Below are positions 26,513-35,022 of a stretch of 64,000 nucleotides of DNA, piece after piece. Location of the stretch: contig NZ_AZEH01000039.1 in NCBI RefSeq assembly GCF_001436275.1, positions 301,336 to 365,335 of the forward strand, in the 5' to 3' direction. The notes beneath the pieces are model-generated. The model did not search any database and was not told the origin of the DNA. It worked only from the letters and a program-made list of their open reading frames with translations. Each line of letters opens with the position of its first letter. The stretch's first letter is position 1. This DNA is from Liquorilactobacillus oeni DSM 19972 (GTDB lineage: Bacteria > Bacillota > Bacilli > Lactobacillales > Lactobacillaceae). The position numbers were made by a program, and so were the translations under genes.

Positions 26513-27052
26513 TTAAAAAAGCGGTAATTCTTCTAAAAACTTAATATCAGTCCGTTTAGCTGCCTGTCCTTCGGCTAAAATTGCAACTCGCGCTACAACA
26601 TTGGCTTCGGCCTTATGTAAAAGCTTTTCAGCCGCTGCAACAGATCCTCCGCTGCTTATGACATCGTCAATAATAACAACCTTTTTGCCTTTTAACAGTT
26701 GCGCATCGCTTCCATCAAGTACCAATTCCTGTGGTGTACTGGTAGTAATCGCACTAACAGAAATGCTTATAGGTTCTTTCATATAGTCCTTTATACTTTT
26801 ACGCAGGACCACATAGCGCGGCTTCTGCAAAAAATGGCACAATTCTTGAGCCAATGGAATACCCTTGCTCTCCATCGTTACCAAGTAGTCGAAGTCAAAA
26901 TCGATTTTTTTTGCCAACTGCTCAGCTGCACAATGTGTCAGCTCAGCATCTCCTAATAATACAAAAGAAGCAATTGTAAGATCATCGTTGAGTTTAATCA
27001 AAGGAAGTTTTCGAGTCAATCCTGCTACTTTTAATTCATAAAAATTTTTCAT
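26513..27052 (-). CDS. purine-type phosphoribosyltransferase
   Basis: A 179-aa type I phosphoribosyltransferase. The PRPP-binding loop VVIIDDVISSGGS is at about residues 125-137, and the front half resembles adenine/xanthine phosphoribosyltransferases (TMESKGIPLAQEL near 59-71). It makes a nucleotide from a free base and PRPP. The ATG at 27052 was chosen; the preceding TTG abuts the permease stop. It follows the NCS2 permease gene by 3 nt, so uptake and ribosylation of the same base are coupled. Base specificity is not certain. Confidence 0.85.
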   Translation of the reverse strand: MKNFYELKVAGLTRKLPLIKLNDDLTIASFVLLGDAELTHCAAEQLAKKIDFDFDYLVTMESKGIPLAQELCHFLQKPRYVVLRKSIKDYMKEPISISVSAITTSTPQELVLDGSDAQLLKGKKVVIIDDVISSGGSVAAAEKLLHKAEANVVARVAILAEGQAAKRTDIKFLEELPLF

Positions 27053-27055
27053 CAA

Positions 27056-28132
27056 CTATACCCCCAGACCTAATAGCGGCAAAATGAATTTTAAAACTGC
27101 TCCTGTTACTAATCCAGCAAATGGATCAAAAATTGCTGTAATAACCAGCGTAATTGCTGCAATTGCTATTCCGGAACCGCTCATTGCTGCCGCAGCGTTT
27201 TCCGGGAAAATAACAACCGCACCCAAAATAAACAAAAATCCAGCAATTGAGGTACTTGGCACATAACGTCCAATTTTTGGAAGCCAGCCGGCAAACAGAA
27301 TAACTGCCATGATCAGCATCATCATGATCCCTGCAAGGACAGGTTCCGGCGCGCTTGCAGTCGCAGAAATGATAGTTTCAACTGGAGCTCCACCTAATAA
27401 ACTTGTTCCCATGTCTGCAAGCGCCTGTGTTGTGGTCAGTAAGTTTAAATTAACTGGATTAGGTTTAATTCCGGTCATCTGCCCAGTTATCAATCCATAG
27501 GAAATATTTGCACCGATATTCAAACAAGCTAATCCAAGAGCGCCGCGTAATACCCGCAGGTTGAATTGCGGACGCATAAAATTAAACTTGCGTGCTGTCA
27601 CATATGAAGGAAGTTCAGCTCGGTAATGTTCGATTTTCACTGCATACAGGCTGGAAAAAATAACAGAGATTGTAATCGTCCAAACAAGGTCCTTTGTAAA
27701 AAGATATGTCACGGCAGCCAATGCTATTGAAATCCAACCTATTTTTTGCTGCTTCTTAGTCATTTCGACTGCTATCTTAGCAAGCATCAAACCTACCCCG
27801 GCCATCATTCCAGCCATAATGTTATTTCCTAAATAAGAAACAATTTTAGTTAATGTTCCCGTTAATCCAATAAAAACCATGATTAAAGAACCGCCGAAAA
27901 TAATTGAAGTCCGTTCTCGAATGGTCTTCCCAAGGTTACCGGTTAACGCTAAGGATTCAGCCTGAAAAGAAAGAGGTGCAACAGAACCGTAAAAACCATT
28001 GATTGCTGAAGCAAAAACAAATGAAAAGGTAGTGGGAAAAACAGCAAATCCAAGACCCATCGCCATGATTCCTTGAGGTATCCCGTTCAAAACAACACCG
28101 AGTGCCGCCATGAGGTCAGCTATAAAGTGCAT
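27056..28132 (-). CDS. NCS2-family nucleobase permease
   Basis: A 358-aa membrane protein of the xanthine/uracil/ascorbate permease superfamily, short for the family. It keeps FVFASAINGFYGSVAPLSFQAESL and the signature region LTTTQALADMGTSLLGGAPVETI. AAGGAG precedes the ATG. It is the first gene of a two-gene operon with the phosphoribosyltransferase and probably imports a purine. I looked for the conserved purine-riboswitch elements in the upstream 217 bp and did not find them. Confidence 0.85.
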   Translation of the reverse strand: MHFIADLMAALGVVLNGIPQGIMAMGLGFAVFPTTFSFVFASAINGFYGSVAPLSFQAESLALTGNLGKTIRERTSIIFGGSLIMVFIGLTGTLTKIVSYLGNNIMAGMMAGVGLMLAKIAVEMTKKQQKIGWISIALAAVTYLFTKDLVWTITISVIFSSLYAVKIEHYRAELPSYVTARKFNFMRPQFNLRVLRGALGLACLNIGANISYGLITGQMTGIKPNPVNLNLLTTTQALADMGTSLLGGAPVETIISATASAPEPVLAGIMMMLIMAVILFAGWLPKIGRYVPSTSIAGFLFILGAVVIFPENAAAAMSGSGIAIAAITLVITAIFDPFAGLVTGAVLKFILPLLGLGV

Positions 28133-28350
28133 AATACTTTCTCCTTATAATAAACATTTCACGTATACAGTGTGATATAGTTCGTATTTAAGAATAATTC
28201 TATTATATATTACCTTTTATAGCAATACTTATTTAAAATATTAAGAACAATAAAAAATACCAGCACCATTAGTTTATTAAAAACTGCAAATACTTTTTGC
28301 TGTCTTTTAAATATCAGTAAAAAGCTCAGTGCTGCAACAACATCACTGAT

Positions 28351-28471
28351 TGACTTTTTGTAAGTCTAGATGGTAGACTTTCTTAGTAATAATTCTGATA
28401 GCGAATAATTAATTCGTCATGATACTAGAAGATAACCATCTAGGCAAGAATGCTTGTTTAGGTGGTTTTTT
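28351..28471 (+). promoter_or_regulatory. leader with terminator and competing pairing upstream of the CynX-like gene
   Basis: The terminator at 28434-28471 pairs AACCATCTA-GCAAG with CTTG-TAGGTGGTT and ends in TTTTTT. Its left arm ACCATCTA (28435-28442) is perfectly complementary to TAGATGGT (28367-28374), which also sits in the hairpin AAGTCTA-GATGG-TAGACTT (28362-28380). These pairings exclude each other, as in an attenuator. TTGACT...TAGACT with a 19-bp spacer (28350-28380) could alternatively make this a regulated promoter. The ~217 bp to the left (28133-28350) holds nothing else recognised. Confidence 0.6.
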
Positions 28472-28522
28472 GGATACGACCTATGGGCTTACATATTAAA
28501 AATAAGGAGAAAATACAAAAAT

Positions 28523-29707
28523 ATGGGTAGAAAGAGCTTTAACCTCAGTTGGGAAGTTTTTTTGATTGCAGGGAATTTAAGACTGGCAATCATTGTAATT
28601 CCGCCTTTAAGTATGTACATTATTCCAGCTTTTCATCTCACTGCTGCACAAATGGGGATTTTAACAACGATTCCGTTAATTTGTTTTGGAATGCTTTCTA
28701 TCGCAGCTCCGCTTATAATACATAAATTTGGTGTACATAAAGTCTTAATGGCGGCATTAGTTTTACTTCTAAGTGCAAATTTTTTACGCATTTATTCTTT
28801 GTCATTGCTTTTTTTAGGGACAATACTTTGTGGAATAGCAATTACCCTGCTGAATGTTTTGGTTCCTGCTATTATCATGGAATATGCTCCTAAACGAGCT
28901 GGTACATTAAATGGCCTTTACACTGCTTCATTAGGGTTATGGGCAGCATTAGTCGGCTATTTTGCAGCTTTTCTAGCAGAACATATTGGTTGGCAGCTGG
29001 TTATTCAGCTTATTTCACTTCCAGCACTTATCGCCATTTGCGGCTGGTACTTTCTCCCTAAAAAGAAGCCACATGCACAGCAGATTCCTTCGCCCGTTAA
29101 AGTTTCTTTTTCGCAAATAACAAGCAGGCGTTCTCAAATACTTACCTTAGCCTTTTATATGGGCCTGCAATCGTTTATCTTTTACGGATTAGTTGCTTGG
29201 CTTCCTAGTATTTTAGCGGATCTAAAGCTTTCAGTTTTAACAATCGGGGCCTTACTGGCACTGTTTCAATTTATCGGTATCCCAATTTCATACCTTGTCC
29301 CTCGAATAAGCTCCTCTTTACGCGCACTTAAAGCAGTGCTTTTTATCTCATTTTGCGGATATTTATGTGGTTTGGGCTTATTGAATACCGGGATTTCCTC
29401 TATTGTACTTTTGGTAATTGCCATAACTTGTCTTGGACTTACATGTTCTGCTACCTTCTCACTTTCCTTAAGCCTGATTACGACCTTGGCTCATAATGCA
29501 AAAGAAGCAAGCAGCATCGGAGGAGTAGTTCAATCTATCGGCTACCTGCTGGCTTGTTTTAGTCCCACATTGTTAGGATTGATAAAAACGAATGTCGGTA
29601 CTTGGCACGCATCGCTTTACTTAATGCTGGCACTCTCTATTTTGTCATTTTTGGTGGGCTGTTTGTTTGTTAAGACAGGAAGTACCTCTCATAAAAGACA
29701 ACTTTGA
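28523..29707 (+). CDS. CynX/NimT-like MFS transporter
   Basis: A 394-aa, 12-segment transporter of the cyanate/nitroimidazole (CP) MFS family: NLRLAIIVIPPLSMYIIPAF opens segment 1, and GILTTIPLICFGMLSIAAP and GTLNGLYTASLGLWAALVG follow. The ATG at 28523 has AAGGAG 13 nt upstream, a long spacing; 23 upstream codons in frame overlap the leader terminator. Substrates of this family include cyanate and 2-nitroimidazole, but many members are uncharacterised. Expression is probably set by the leader at 28351-28471. Confidence 0.85.
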   Translation: MGRKSFNLSWEVFLIAGNLRLAIIVIPPLSMYIIPAFHLTAAQMGILTTIPLICFGMLSIAAPLIIHKFGVHKVLMAALVLLLSANFLRIYSLSLLFLGTILCGIAITLLNVLVPAIIMEYAPKRAGTLNGLYTASLGLWAALVGYFAAFLAEHIGWQLVIQLISLPALIAICGWYFLPKKKPHAQQIPSPVKVSFSQITSRRSQILTLAFYMGLQSFIFYGLVAWLPSILADLKLSVLTIGALLALFQFIGIPISYLVPRISSSLRALKAVLFISFCGYLCGLGLLNTGISSIVLLVIAITCLGLTCSATFSLSLSLITTLAHNAKEASSIGGVVQSIGYLLACFSPTLLGLIKTNVGTWHASLYLMLALSILSFLVGCLFVKTGSTSHKRQL

Positions 29708-29727
29708 TCATAAAATTAGAAAAACAA

Positions 29728-29781
29728 AAAAGATAGTGCACTGATCTGTTTTTGCAGACATACTCACTACCCTTTCTATTA
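29728..29781 (+). terminator. probable terminator of the CynX-like gene
   Basis: AAAAAAGATAGTG...TCTG pairs imperfectly with CAGA...CACTA, followed by CCCTTTCTATT. The T-tract is interrupted. Confidence 0.45.
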
Positions 29782-29806
29782 TCTGGCAAAGCTGCTAGTC
29801 TATGTT

Positions 29807-30055
29807 TTAAAATGCAAATTGCTTAACTGAAATGTCAAGCCAGTCATACTTAATAAATCTTCTTAGTTTGCGGTTAACTGGAATCCATAATTCATTTTGT
29901 AATATATCAAACATAATTTGCGTAAATATTTTATCGCTTTTTAATTTCAATGGCCGTTTAATCACCAAAATTTCCTTGGACTCTGTTTCACAAATGAACT
30001 TTTGCTTCTTAATACCGATGACTTTTGCTGAAACAATGTCTGAACCCTTTTCCAT
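29807..30055 (-). CDS. small hypothetical protein
   Basis: An 82-aa cytoplasmic protein starting MEKGSDIVSAKVIGI, without membrane segments, rich in Lys and Ile, beta-like in its first half. AAAGGAG lies 9 nt before the ATG, supporting it as a gene; ATGs further out overlap or precede that site. I do not recognise the family. It converges with the CynX-like gene and is followed on its 5' side by the dispersed palindromic element. Confidence 0.6.
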   Translation of the reverse strand: MEKGSDIVSAKVIGIKKQKFICETESKEILVIKRPLKLKSDKIFTQIMFDILQNELWIPVNRKLRRFIKYDWLDISVKQFAF

Positions 30056-30218
30056 AATCATTATCTCCTTTAGTGAACCTTTCTTAGCTCGTTTCACTGT
30101 AACTAATATAGGCGATAAATGTGAATATCTGATGAACACAACTTTATTTCTTTGATAAGGATTTAATAAAAATTTTTAAGATATCAGTTTTTTACTCTCT
30201 TGCTGTTCCCATATTAAC

Positions 30219-30327
30219 GTGTTTCAATAGTCAGTTTTTTCCGCTTAACACGGATTACTCATAGTCAAATTTTGACTATGTTCGCAATTCGCAGTTAATG
30301 CTCAAAGCCTAACGACTATCGGCACAC
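30219..30327 (-). repeat. full copy 2 of the ~110-bp dispersed palindromic element
   Basis: Inverted relative to copy 1. Its ends GTGTTTCAATAGTC (30219-30232) and GACTATCGGCACAC (30314-30327) pair. The tip is CATAGTC-N7-GACTATG, flanked by GCAGTTAATGCTC and CGCTTAACACGG. It is embedded in AGAGAGTGTG on one side and ATTAACGTG on the other, as in copy 1. It lies between the small hypothetical gene and the crcB pair. Confidence 0.85.
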
Positions 30328-30384
30328 TCTCTTATTTTTAGATTGGCTTGACATACTTGCGTTCAACTCGTCATATTTAAAAAG

Positions 30385-30738
30385 TTAAAAGTCTTTTACC
30401 AAGAAATAGCCGAGAAATAGCAGTACTGCACCGCAAAAATAGCTTAGAACCAAATAACTCATACCAATATGCAGATGTTTATTATTAAAAAGCCCGAGTA
30501 TTTCCGTGTTCAACGTTGAAAAGGTTGTAAAACCACCAAGTATTCCCGTTCCTAAAAACAAGAACGTCTTTGTCCGCAGTTGAAAGCCAAATAATATTCC
30601 TAGTAATAATGCGCCGCTTAAATTGATTAAAAAAGTTGCTAATGGCCAGTTCTGCTGATAACGTTTCTTTACATCTTTGGTCACTTCAAAACGCAGAAGC
30701 GAGCCGATTGCTGATCCTAGACCCACTAAAAAGATCAT
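30385..30738 (-). CDS. crcB: CrcB/Fluc fluoride channel subunit
   Basis: A 117-aa four-segment membrane protein: GLGSAIGSLLRFEVT at the N-terminus, FLINLSGALLLGILFG, and GILGGFTTFSTLNTE, the Phe-box/TTFST fluoride-pathway motif. Fluc channels are dual-topology homodimers or, in many Firmicutes, heterodimers of two adjacent genes, as here. It expels fluoride passively. The start overlaps the upstream crcB stop by 4 nt, so translation is coupled. Confidence 0.95.
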   Translation of the reverse strand: MIFLVGLGSAIGSLLRFEVTKDVKKRYQQNWPLATFLINLSGALLLGILFGFQLRTKTFLFLGTGILGGFTTFSTLNTEILGLFNNKHLHIGMSYLVLSYFCGAVLLFLGYFLVKDF

Positions 30739-31133
30739 GAATGCTTCGCTCCTTTCATTAACTTTTTGCCAATAAATGTGCCGGTATAAGCACCAGTATA
30801 GGCAAAAAAAACGCCCCCTAGAATACTGACCAGCAGGTAAAAAATCAAGGTGCCTGTTGCATGCAGTAATATAAACTTTAAAAGGTCAAGGTTATAGCTC
30901 GAAAATGTTGTGAAAGACCCGATTAAACCAGTTCCTAATCCGATAGACAGCCAGTCTGAAAAGTTTTTGAATGTTAAAAAGAAATATGTTAAAAATGCCA
31001 ATAAAAAACAACCGCTTAAATTAACTAGAATAGTTCCATCAGGGCCCAACCATGACGTAAAAAAATAGCGCAGACAACCGCCGAGGAAACCAAAAAAGAG
31101 AACACTTGCATCATTTTTCAAATTTTCTTGCAT
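30735..31133 (-). CDS. crcB: CrcB/Fluc fluoride channel subunit
   Basis: A 132-aa partner subunit: FGFLGGCLRYFFTSW, ILVNLSGCFLLAFLTYFF and GLIGSFTTFSSYNLDLL are the family motifs. It has four membrane segments and a polar N-terminal extension of about 10 residues. It is first in the pair, with a promoter at 31306-31335. The 180-nt leader lacks the conserved fluoride-riboswitch core as far as I can read it, which is notable because crcB genes are often controlled by that element. Confidence 0.95.
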   Translation of the reverse strand: MQENLKNDASVLFFGFLGGCLRYFFTSWLGPDGTILVNLSGCFLLAFLTYFFLTFKNFSDWLSIGLGTGLIGSFTTFSSYNLDLLKFILLHATGTLIFYLLVSILGGVFFAYTGAYTGTFIGKKLMKGAKHS

Positions 31134-31305
31134 TTTTCTTTAACCTTTCTGAATAATATATTTCAAATAATACAAAAAGAATAGCCTAACTTTCAGCTCT
31201 AAATTATAAGAATAATTATCCTTATATACGATAACTGCTCATTTAAGTTACTTGCACAAAACAGCAGGTTTTTTACCTCTCAATTACGTATATCCTATCT
31301 GGTAT

Positions 31306-31335
31306 ATTATGTTTATTAAAGGCAAGAATTGTCAA
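31306..31335 (-). promoter_or_regulatory. promoter of the crcB pair
   Basis: Reading leftward: TTGACA (31335-31330), 18-bp spacer, CATAAT (31311-31306). It lies between the nuclease stop and crcB, giving a leader of about 170 nt. Confidence 0.65.
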
Positions 31336-31374
31336 CTTGCTGTATGCTGCTATAATCACTGCAATGTTCAAAGG

Positions 31375-32247
31375 CTAGGCCTTTAAGTTTAAATTTGTTA
31401 GTTTTAAACTAAAATAGTTATTTGGAACCGGTACTTGCATGTTTTTGTCAATTACAGAACGCCCAGTTGCATAATCAAACTTAATATTTGGCTGAACATT
31501 GTAAATAAAGACGTTAAAGTTAAGGCTGCCATCATCAGAAAGTGCTTGCAGGTGTATCCCTCGTGCCATTAATTCGTCACTGCGAAAAATAGCATGTGCA
31601 TAGTAAATTACCTTATGTCCTTCCTTAAGCGCCGTTCGAACCTTGCTTTCGTAAACCGTCTGAATTCTTTGATTTGCAAATGCTGTTTGGGTAAACAAGT
31701 TTTTAGGGTTGTTTTGGTCACCGCTTTGAAGGTCAGGTCTGTACTGACCATCCTCAGCAATTCCTTTTGACAATGAATAAGCAATCAAATGTCCGCGATT
31801 AATAATCGAATTTTTATTCACAAGCTTTTGGTGCCAGCCAGTAGGCTGTATGTACTGACGTTCGCGTAAACTATCGTCTGCAATATTGCGCGGCTCGAGA
31901 TAGGCAGTATTTGCTGTTGCAGTTCTATTAAGAGCATCTAAATTACTGTAAATTACTTGGTTCTTTTTCCAGCTGGCAAAATTTAAAGTGCTTTTACCGT
32001 TGTTTATATTTAAGACTGCACCTTCCCCTGAGATGTAGTTTAATTCTGCCAGCTGTGTTTCAGTTGTCTTATCGCCGGCTGACTTTTTATCGTCTTTATC
32101 ACTTTCAAAGGTACTTGTCACTGTATTCAACGTTTCGTTCAGATTAGCCTCTATGGTACGCCAATTGCCCTTTAGCGCAAAAAAAACAAGTAAAAATAAT
32201 ACAGTAATCAGATTAATTCTCTTTTTTCTTTTGCTTCTTGCAGTCAT
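31375..32247 (-). CDS. membrane-anchored DNA/RNA non-specific endonuclease (EndA-like)
   Basis: A 290-aa protein with a basic N-terminus and one membrane segment (about residues 11-27), a charged linker to residue 65, then the beta-beta-alpha-metal nuclease domain. The catalytic motif is NRGHL with His153; the usual DRGH has Asn for Asp. The metal ligand lies in NPKNLFTQTAFANQ (Asn192). It resembles the pneumococcal competence nuclease EndA, which degrades one strand during DNA uptake; here it could serve uptake or nutrient scavenging. No competence genes adjoin it. Confidence 0.88.
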   Translation of the reverse strand: MTARSKRKKRINLITVLFLLVFFALKGNWRTIEANLNETLNTVTSTFESDKDDKKSAGDKTTETQLAELNYISGEGAVLNINNGKSTLNFASWKKNQVIYSNLDALNRTATANTAYLEPRNIADDSLRERQYIQPTGWHQKLVNKNSIINRGHLIAYSLSKGIAEDGQYRPDLQSGDQNNPKNLFTQTAFANQRIQTVYESKVRTALKEGHKVIYYAHAIFRSDELMARGIHLQALSDDGSLNFNVFIYNVQPNIKFDYATGRSVIDKNMQVPVPNNYFSLKLTNLNLKA

Positions 32248-32337
32248 GCTATAAAACTCTCTTTCTTTTAACTTTTCTAAATAATATTGCGAACTTTAAA
32301 AAATTTTTAAAGCGGAGCGATTATAAAATCATTTAAA

Positions 32338-32366
32338 AATAGCGGATGTAAACTCTATATCCGCTA
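32338..32366 (-). terminator. intrinsic terminator of the HAD gene
   Basis: TAGCGGAT (32340-32347) and ATCCGCTA (32359-32366) form the stem; reading leftward it is followed by TTTTTAAAT. It lies 121 nt after the HAD stop at 32487. Confidence 0.75.
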
Positions 32367-32486
32367 CCTAACTAATATACCATATTCACTTTTTATTAGG
32401 AAAACCAATTATTAGTATTTTTAGTTGGCAAGTAAGTTTTTTAGGATAAACTGCTTGTTTATAATCTGAATTACTTGTAAAAAGGT

Positions 32487-33326
32487 TTAGCCTTGTAATC
32501 CGCTATGAAAAGACAGTTCTTCGGACATCAGTATCTTTTTTATTCCATAGCCAACTCCGTCTTCATCATTAGAGAGCGTCACAAAATCAGCATAATTTTT
32601 AACCATTTCAGCAGCATTTTTCATCGCTACAGCAGTCCCTACAACCTTAAACATTTCAATGTCATTTTCCCCATCTCCAAAAGCTGCAAGCTCACTTTTA
32701 GCTAATCGGTTGTTTTTTTGAATATGCGCAATTCCATTTCTTTTAGAAATGCAATCGTTTGTCAGCTCCAAGTAATTACTATTTGAACGGGTGATTGACA
32801 CTCCTTGTATGTGAAGACCAGAAAGGTAGTTTAAGATGACATCCGTTTCAGTATTTGTAGGACTGATCAGCATTATCTTATAAAGCATATCTTCTTTCAG
32901 CTGCTCTAGCTGCTCTAGCGGCATTAACCGCGGATTTAAGTGTGTAATTGCTGCTTCTCTTTCGATTTCACTGCTTCTTCTTCCTATATACCAATCCTTT
33001 ATAGTAAACCAGTTAGCTGAAGTTTTAGGAAATTTTTTTTGAACAGTTTTTAAAATGTAAGCAGCCTTTTCAAAGGCAATCCCTTTACTGAAAATTTTTT
33101 GGTAACGAGCTCCTCTTGCCTTAAAGATTAATCCCCCATTAAAAGCAACTTGTTCGTCAGTTAGTTCCAATTGTTCAATAACAGTCCGCATAGCCATTGG
33201 CGGACGAGCAGTTACCAGTGTGACTGGAACACCGCAATTTCGGATTGTGCTTATATTACCTGTTGAAAGATTTCCGGCAGAGTTTAAGAGTGTATTATCC
33301 ATATCTAAAAAAATGTGCTTGATCAT
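32487..33326 (-). CDS. Cof-type HAD-superfamily hydrolase
   Basis: A 279-aa cytosolic phosphatase. Motif I is DMDNTLL (residues 8-14), motif II the Thr in LVTARPP (about 38-44), and the motif III/IV region AFGDGENDIEMF near the C-terminus with a type IIB cap between. Such enzymes dephosphorylate sugar phosphates, flavin precursors or PLP. GGAGG precedes the start. It is monocistronic, with its own terminator. Confidence 0.92.
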   Translation of the reverse strand: MIKHIFLDMDNTLLNSAGNLSTGNISTIRNCGVPVTLVTARPPMAMRTVIEQLELTDEQVAFNGGLIFKARGARYQKIFSKGIAFEKAAYILKTVQKKFPKTSANWFTIKDWYIGRRSSEIEREAAITHLNPRLMPLEQLEQLKEDMLYKIMLISPTNTETDVILNYLSGLHIQGVSITRSNSNYLELTNDCISKRNGIAHIQKNNRLAKSELAAFGDGENDIEMFKVVGTAVAMKNAAEMVKNYADFVTLSNDEDGVGYGIKKILMSEELSFHSGLQG

Positions 33327-33478
33327 TTTCGTCCTCCTTGGTAATTATATGTCTCGTTTTTTGCTGCAGGTCAATCTTGTTTCGGCACAGTAATTGCATA
33401 ATTTCCGGTACATCTTAGAATTTGCACTTTAAAATTATTAAAGCGCATACAATAAAGTGCAACAGTCAACTTCATTAT

Positions 33479-34306
33479 TTATGAACTGCTGAACATCCTG
33501 CGAAAGCTGCCGCGTAAATGTTGAAACGCCAAATACTGCTGTCGAGTCCGCTTTATCCGTTTATATCTGGCAGGATTTTTGCGATAAAATTGCTGATGAA
33601 AATTTTCTGCAGGCCAAAAAATGCTTGCAGGTTCGATCGCAGTCACAATCGGCTTCTTATAACGTTTTGACTCCGCTAATCTTTTTTTAGAAGCTTGCGC
33701 AATTTTTCTTTGCGTTTCATCTTTAACAAAGATAACAGGACGGTAATTACTGCCACGATCATCAAACTGGCCAAGTTCATCGGTAGGATCTGTCAGTTGC
33801 CAGTAAAGTTCAACTAATTCCTCATATTTAACCACTCGGGTATCAAAAATCACCTCAACTGCCTCAACATGTCCGGTAGCTTTACTTATTACTTGCTCAT
33901 ACGTCGGGCGCGGTTGTTTTCCTCCTGTATAGCCGGATAGAACCGAAACAATCCCCGGTTTTTCTTCAAAGGGTTCAACTAAACACCAGAAACATCCTCC
34001 TGCAAAAATGGCACGCTCTTGATAAGGTAAATTCTGGCCTGTATGTTTTGCTATGTCAAAATGCTGAGTTCCTGTTGCCTCTCCAGTAATCTTCAGGTAA
34101 AAGTCTGTTACATCAGGAGTTAAATTATTCCTAATTGCAAGAGGCCTCAGTTCAAATTCTAGCTTAGCAATTTGCGACGTAAAATCCTTTCCGTCAGTAA
34201 GTGCATTCTTTGTTCTTATCAGTAATGAGCGTTCCCAGTCACGAGTGGCCGGATTCAAAATCAAGTTATAGAGATCTTCAAGAAGTGTTTCATTTTTGTT
34301 GTCCAT
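33479..34306 (-). CDS. msrA: peptide methionine-S-sulfoxide reductase with N-terminal helical domain
   Basis: A 275-aa protein. Residues ~98-250 are a full MsrA domain: GGCFWC with nucleophile Cys105, Cys108 next to it, [23 protein letters not shown] and ENFHQQFY. It repairs oxidised methionine using thioredoxin. Residues 1-80 ([42 protein letters not shown]) form a helical domain resembling enterocin-A-type bacteriocin immunity proteins. The MsrA domain alone is normally ~170 residues, so this is a fusion; the role of the front domain is unknown. Confidence 0.9.
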   Translation of the reverse strand: MDNKNETLLEDLYNLILNPATRDWERSLLIRTKNALTDGKDFTSQIAKLEFELRPLAIRNNLTPDVTDFYLKITGEATGTQHFDIAKHTGQNLPYQERAIFAGGCFWCLVEPFEEKPGIVSVLSGYTGGKQPRPTYEQVISKATGHVEAVEVIFDTRVVKYEELVELYWQLTDPTDELGQFDDRGSNYRPVIFVKDETQRKIAQASKKRLAESKRYKKPIVTAIEPASIFWPAENFHQQFYRKNPARYKRIKRTRQQYLAFQHLRGSFRRMFSSS

Positions 34307-34481
34307 TTCCAGAAGCCCCCTTAGATTTGATCTGCTTATACCAGATATTTTCCTGTAATTAAAGCCCTTTCTTTTATTCAGTATAACCTAAGCTAAGAGT
34401 TCAATCTAGCACTCCTGCTCAAAAAATTAAACAACTGCACTAGTGTCAGAATGTCCAAACAAAAAAATACAGTATATTATC

Positions 34482-34974
34482 CTAACTGGTAACATCTTTA
34501 ATAATCAGTTTAACAATCTCATCTTGACTAAGCTCTGCACCTAGGTTCTTTTCATTGGGTAATTTTAAAAAATCTTTTTTCAGCCACCATTTCTTCATTT
34601 CTGCGGCTCCAAATCCTTGTGCCTTTTTTCGGCTGCTATGCCGCCTCAAAGTTTCAGCGAAAGGTATATCAAAGTAGTAGATAAAAGCTTCATTATTAAA
34701 AAATCGAAGCAATTCTAAAATCATCTGTTTATATTTTTGAGCACCTAAAATTCCTTCCAAGATAACATAATCGACTTTGTCCCTGCCAAATTCACAAATC
34801 AGTTTTATCAATTCTACAGCCGAATTATTTGGATGATCTTTGACGTTTAAAATTCCTAACCGAATAACGTCTTGAGATACAAGCATTGCTTGTCCTAAAA
34901 AAAAACTGTAATTTTTTTGCAGTTGTTGTTTTTCCACTGCCGGAATTACCACGAATAATAATTAATTTAGTCAA
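34482..34974 (-). pseudogene. P-loop kinase (zeta-toxin/AAA_33-like), frameshifted at an A9/T9 tract
   Basis: From a TTG at 34974 (AAAGGGG 9 nt upstream) the first frame reads LTKLIIIRGNSGSGKTTTAKKLQ with a perfect Walker A, then runs into TTTTTTTTT (complement of A9, 34897-34905). Removing one T joins it exactly to FFLGQAMLVSQDVIRLGIL and the rest of a ~163-aa kinase (VILEGIL, YYFDIPFAETLRRH, MKKWW). As read, no protein carries both the Walker A and the body. The cause may be slipped-strand mutation, phase variation or a sequencing error. Confidence 0.85.
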
Positions 34975-35022
34975 CTTGTTTGACCCCTTTGTGTAAAATA
35001 AAATACTCTGTTTAAAAAGTTC

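Noticed and set aside
28133-28350. Possible purine riboswitch before the NCS2 permease
   Set aside because: The conserved loop sequences of the purine aptamer are not present on the minus strand.
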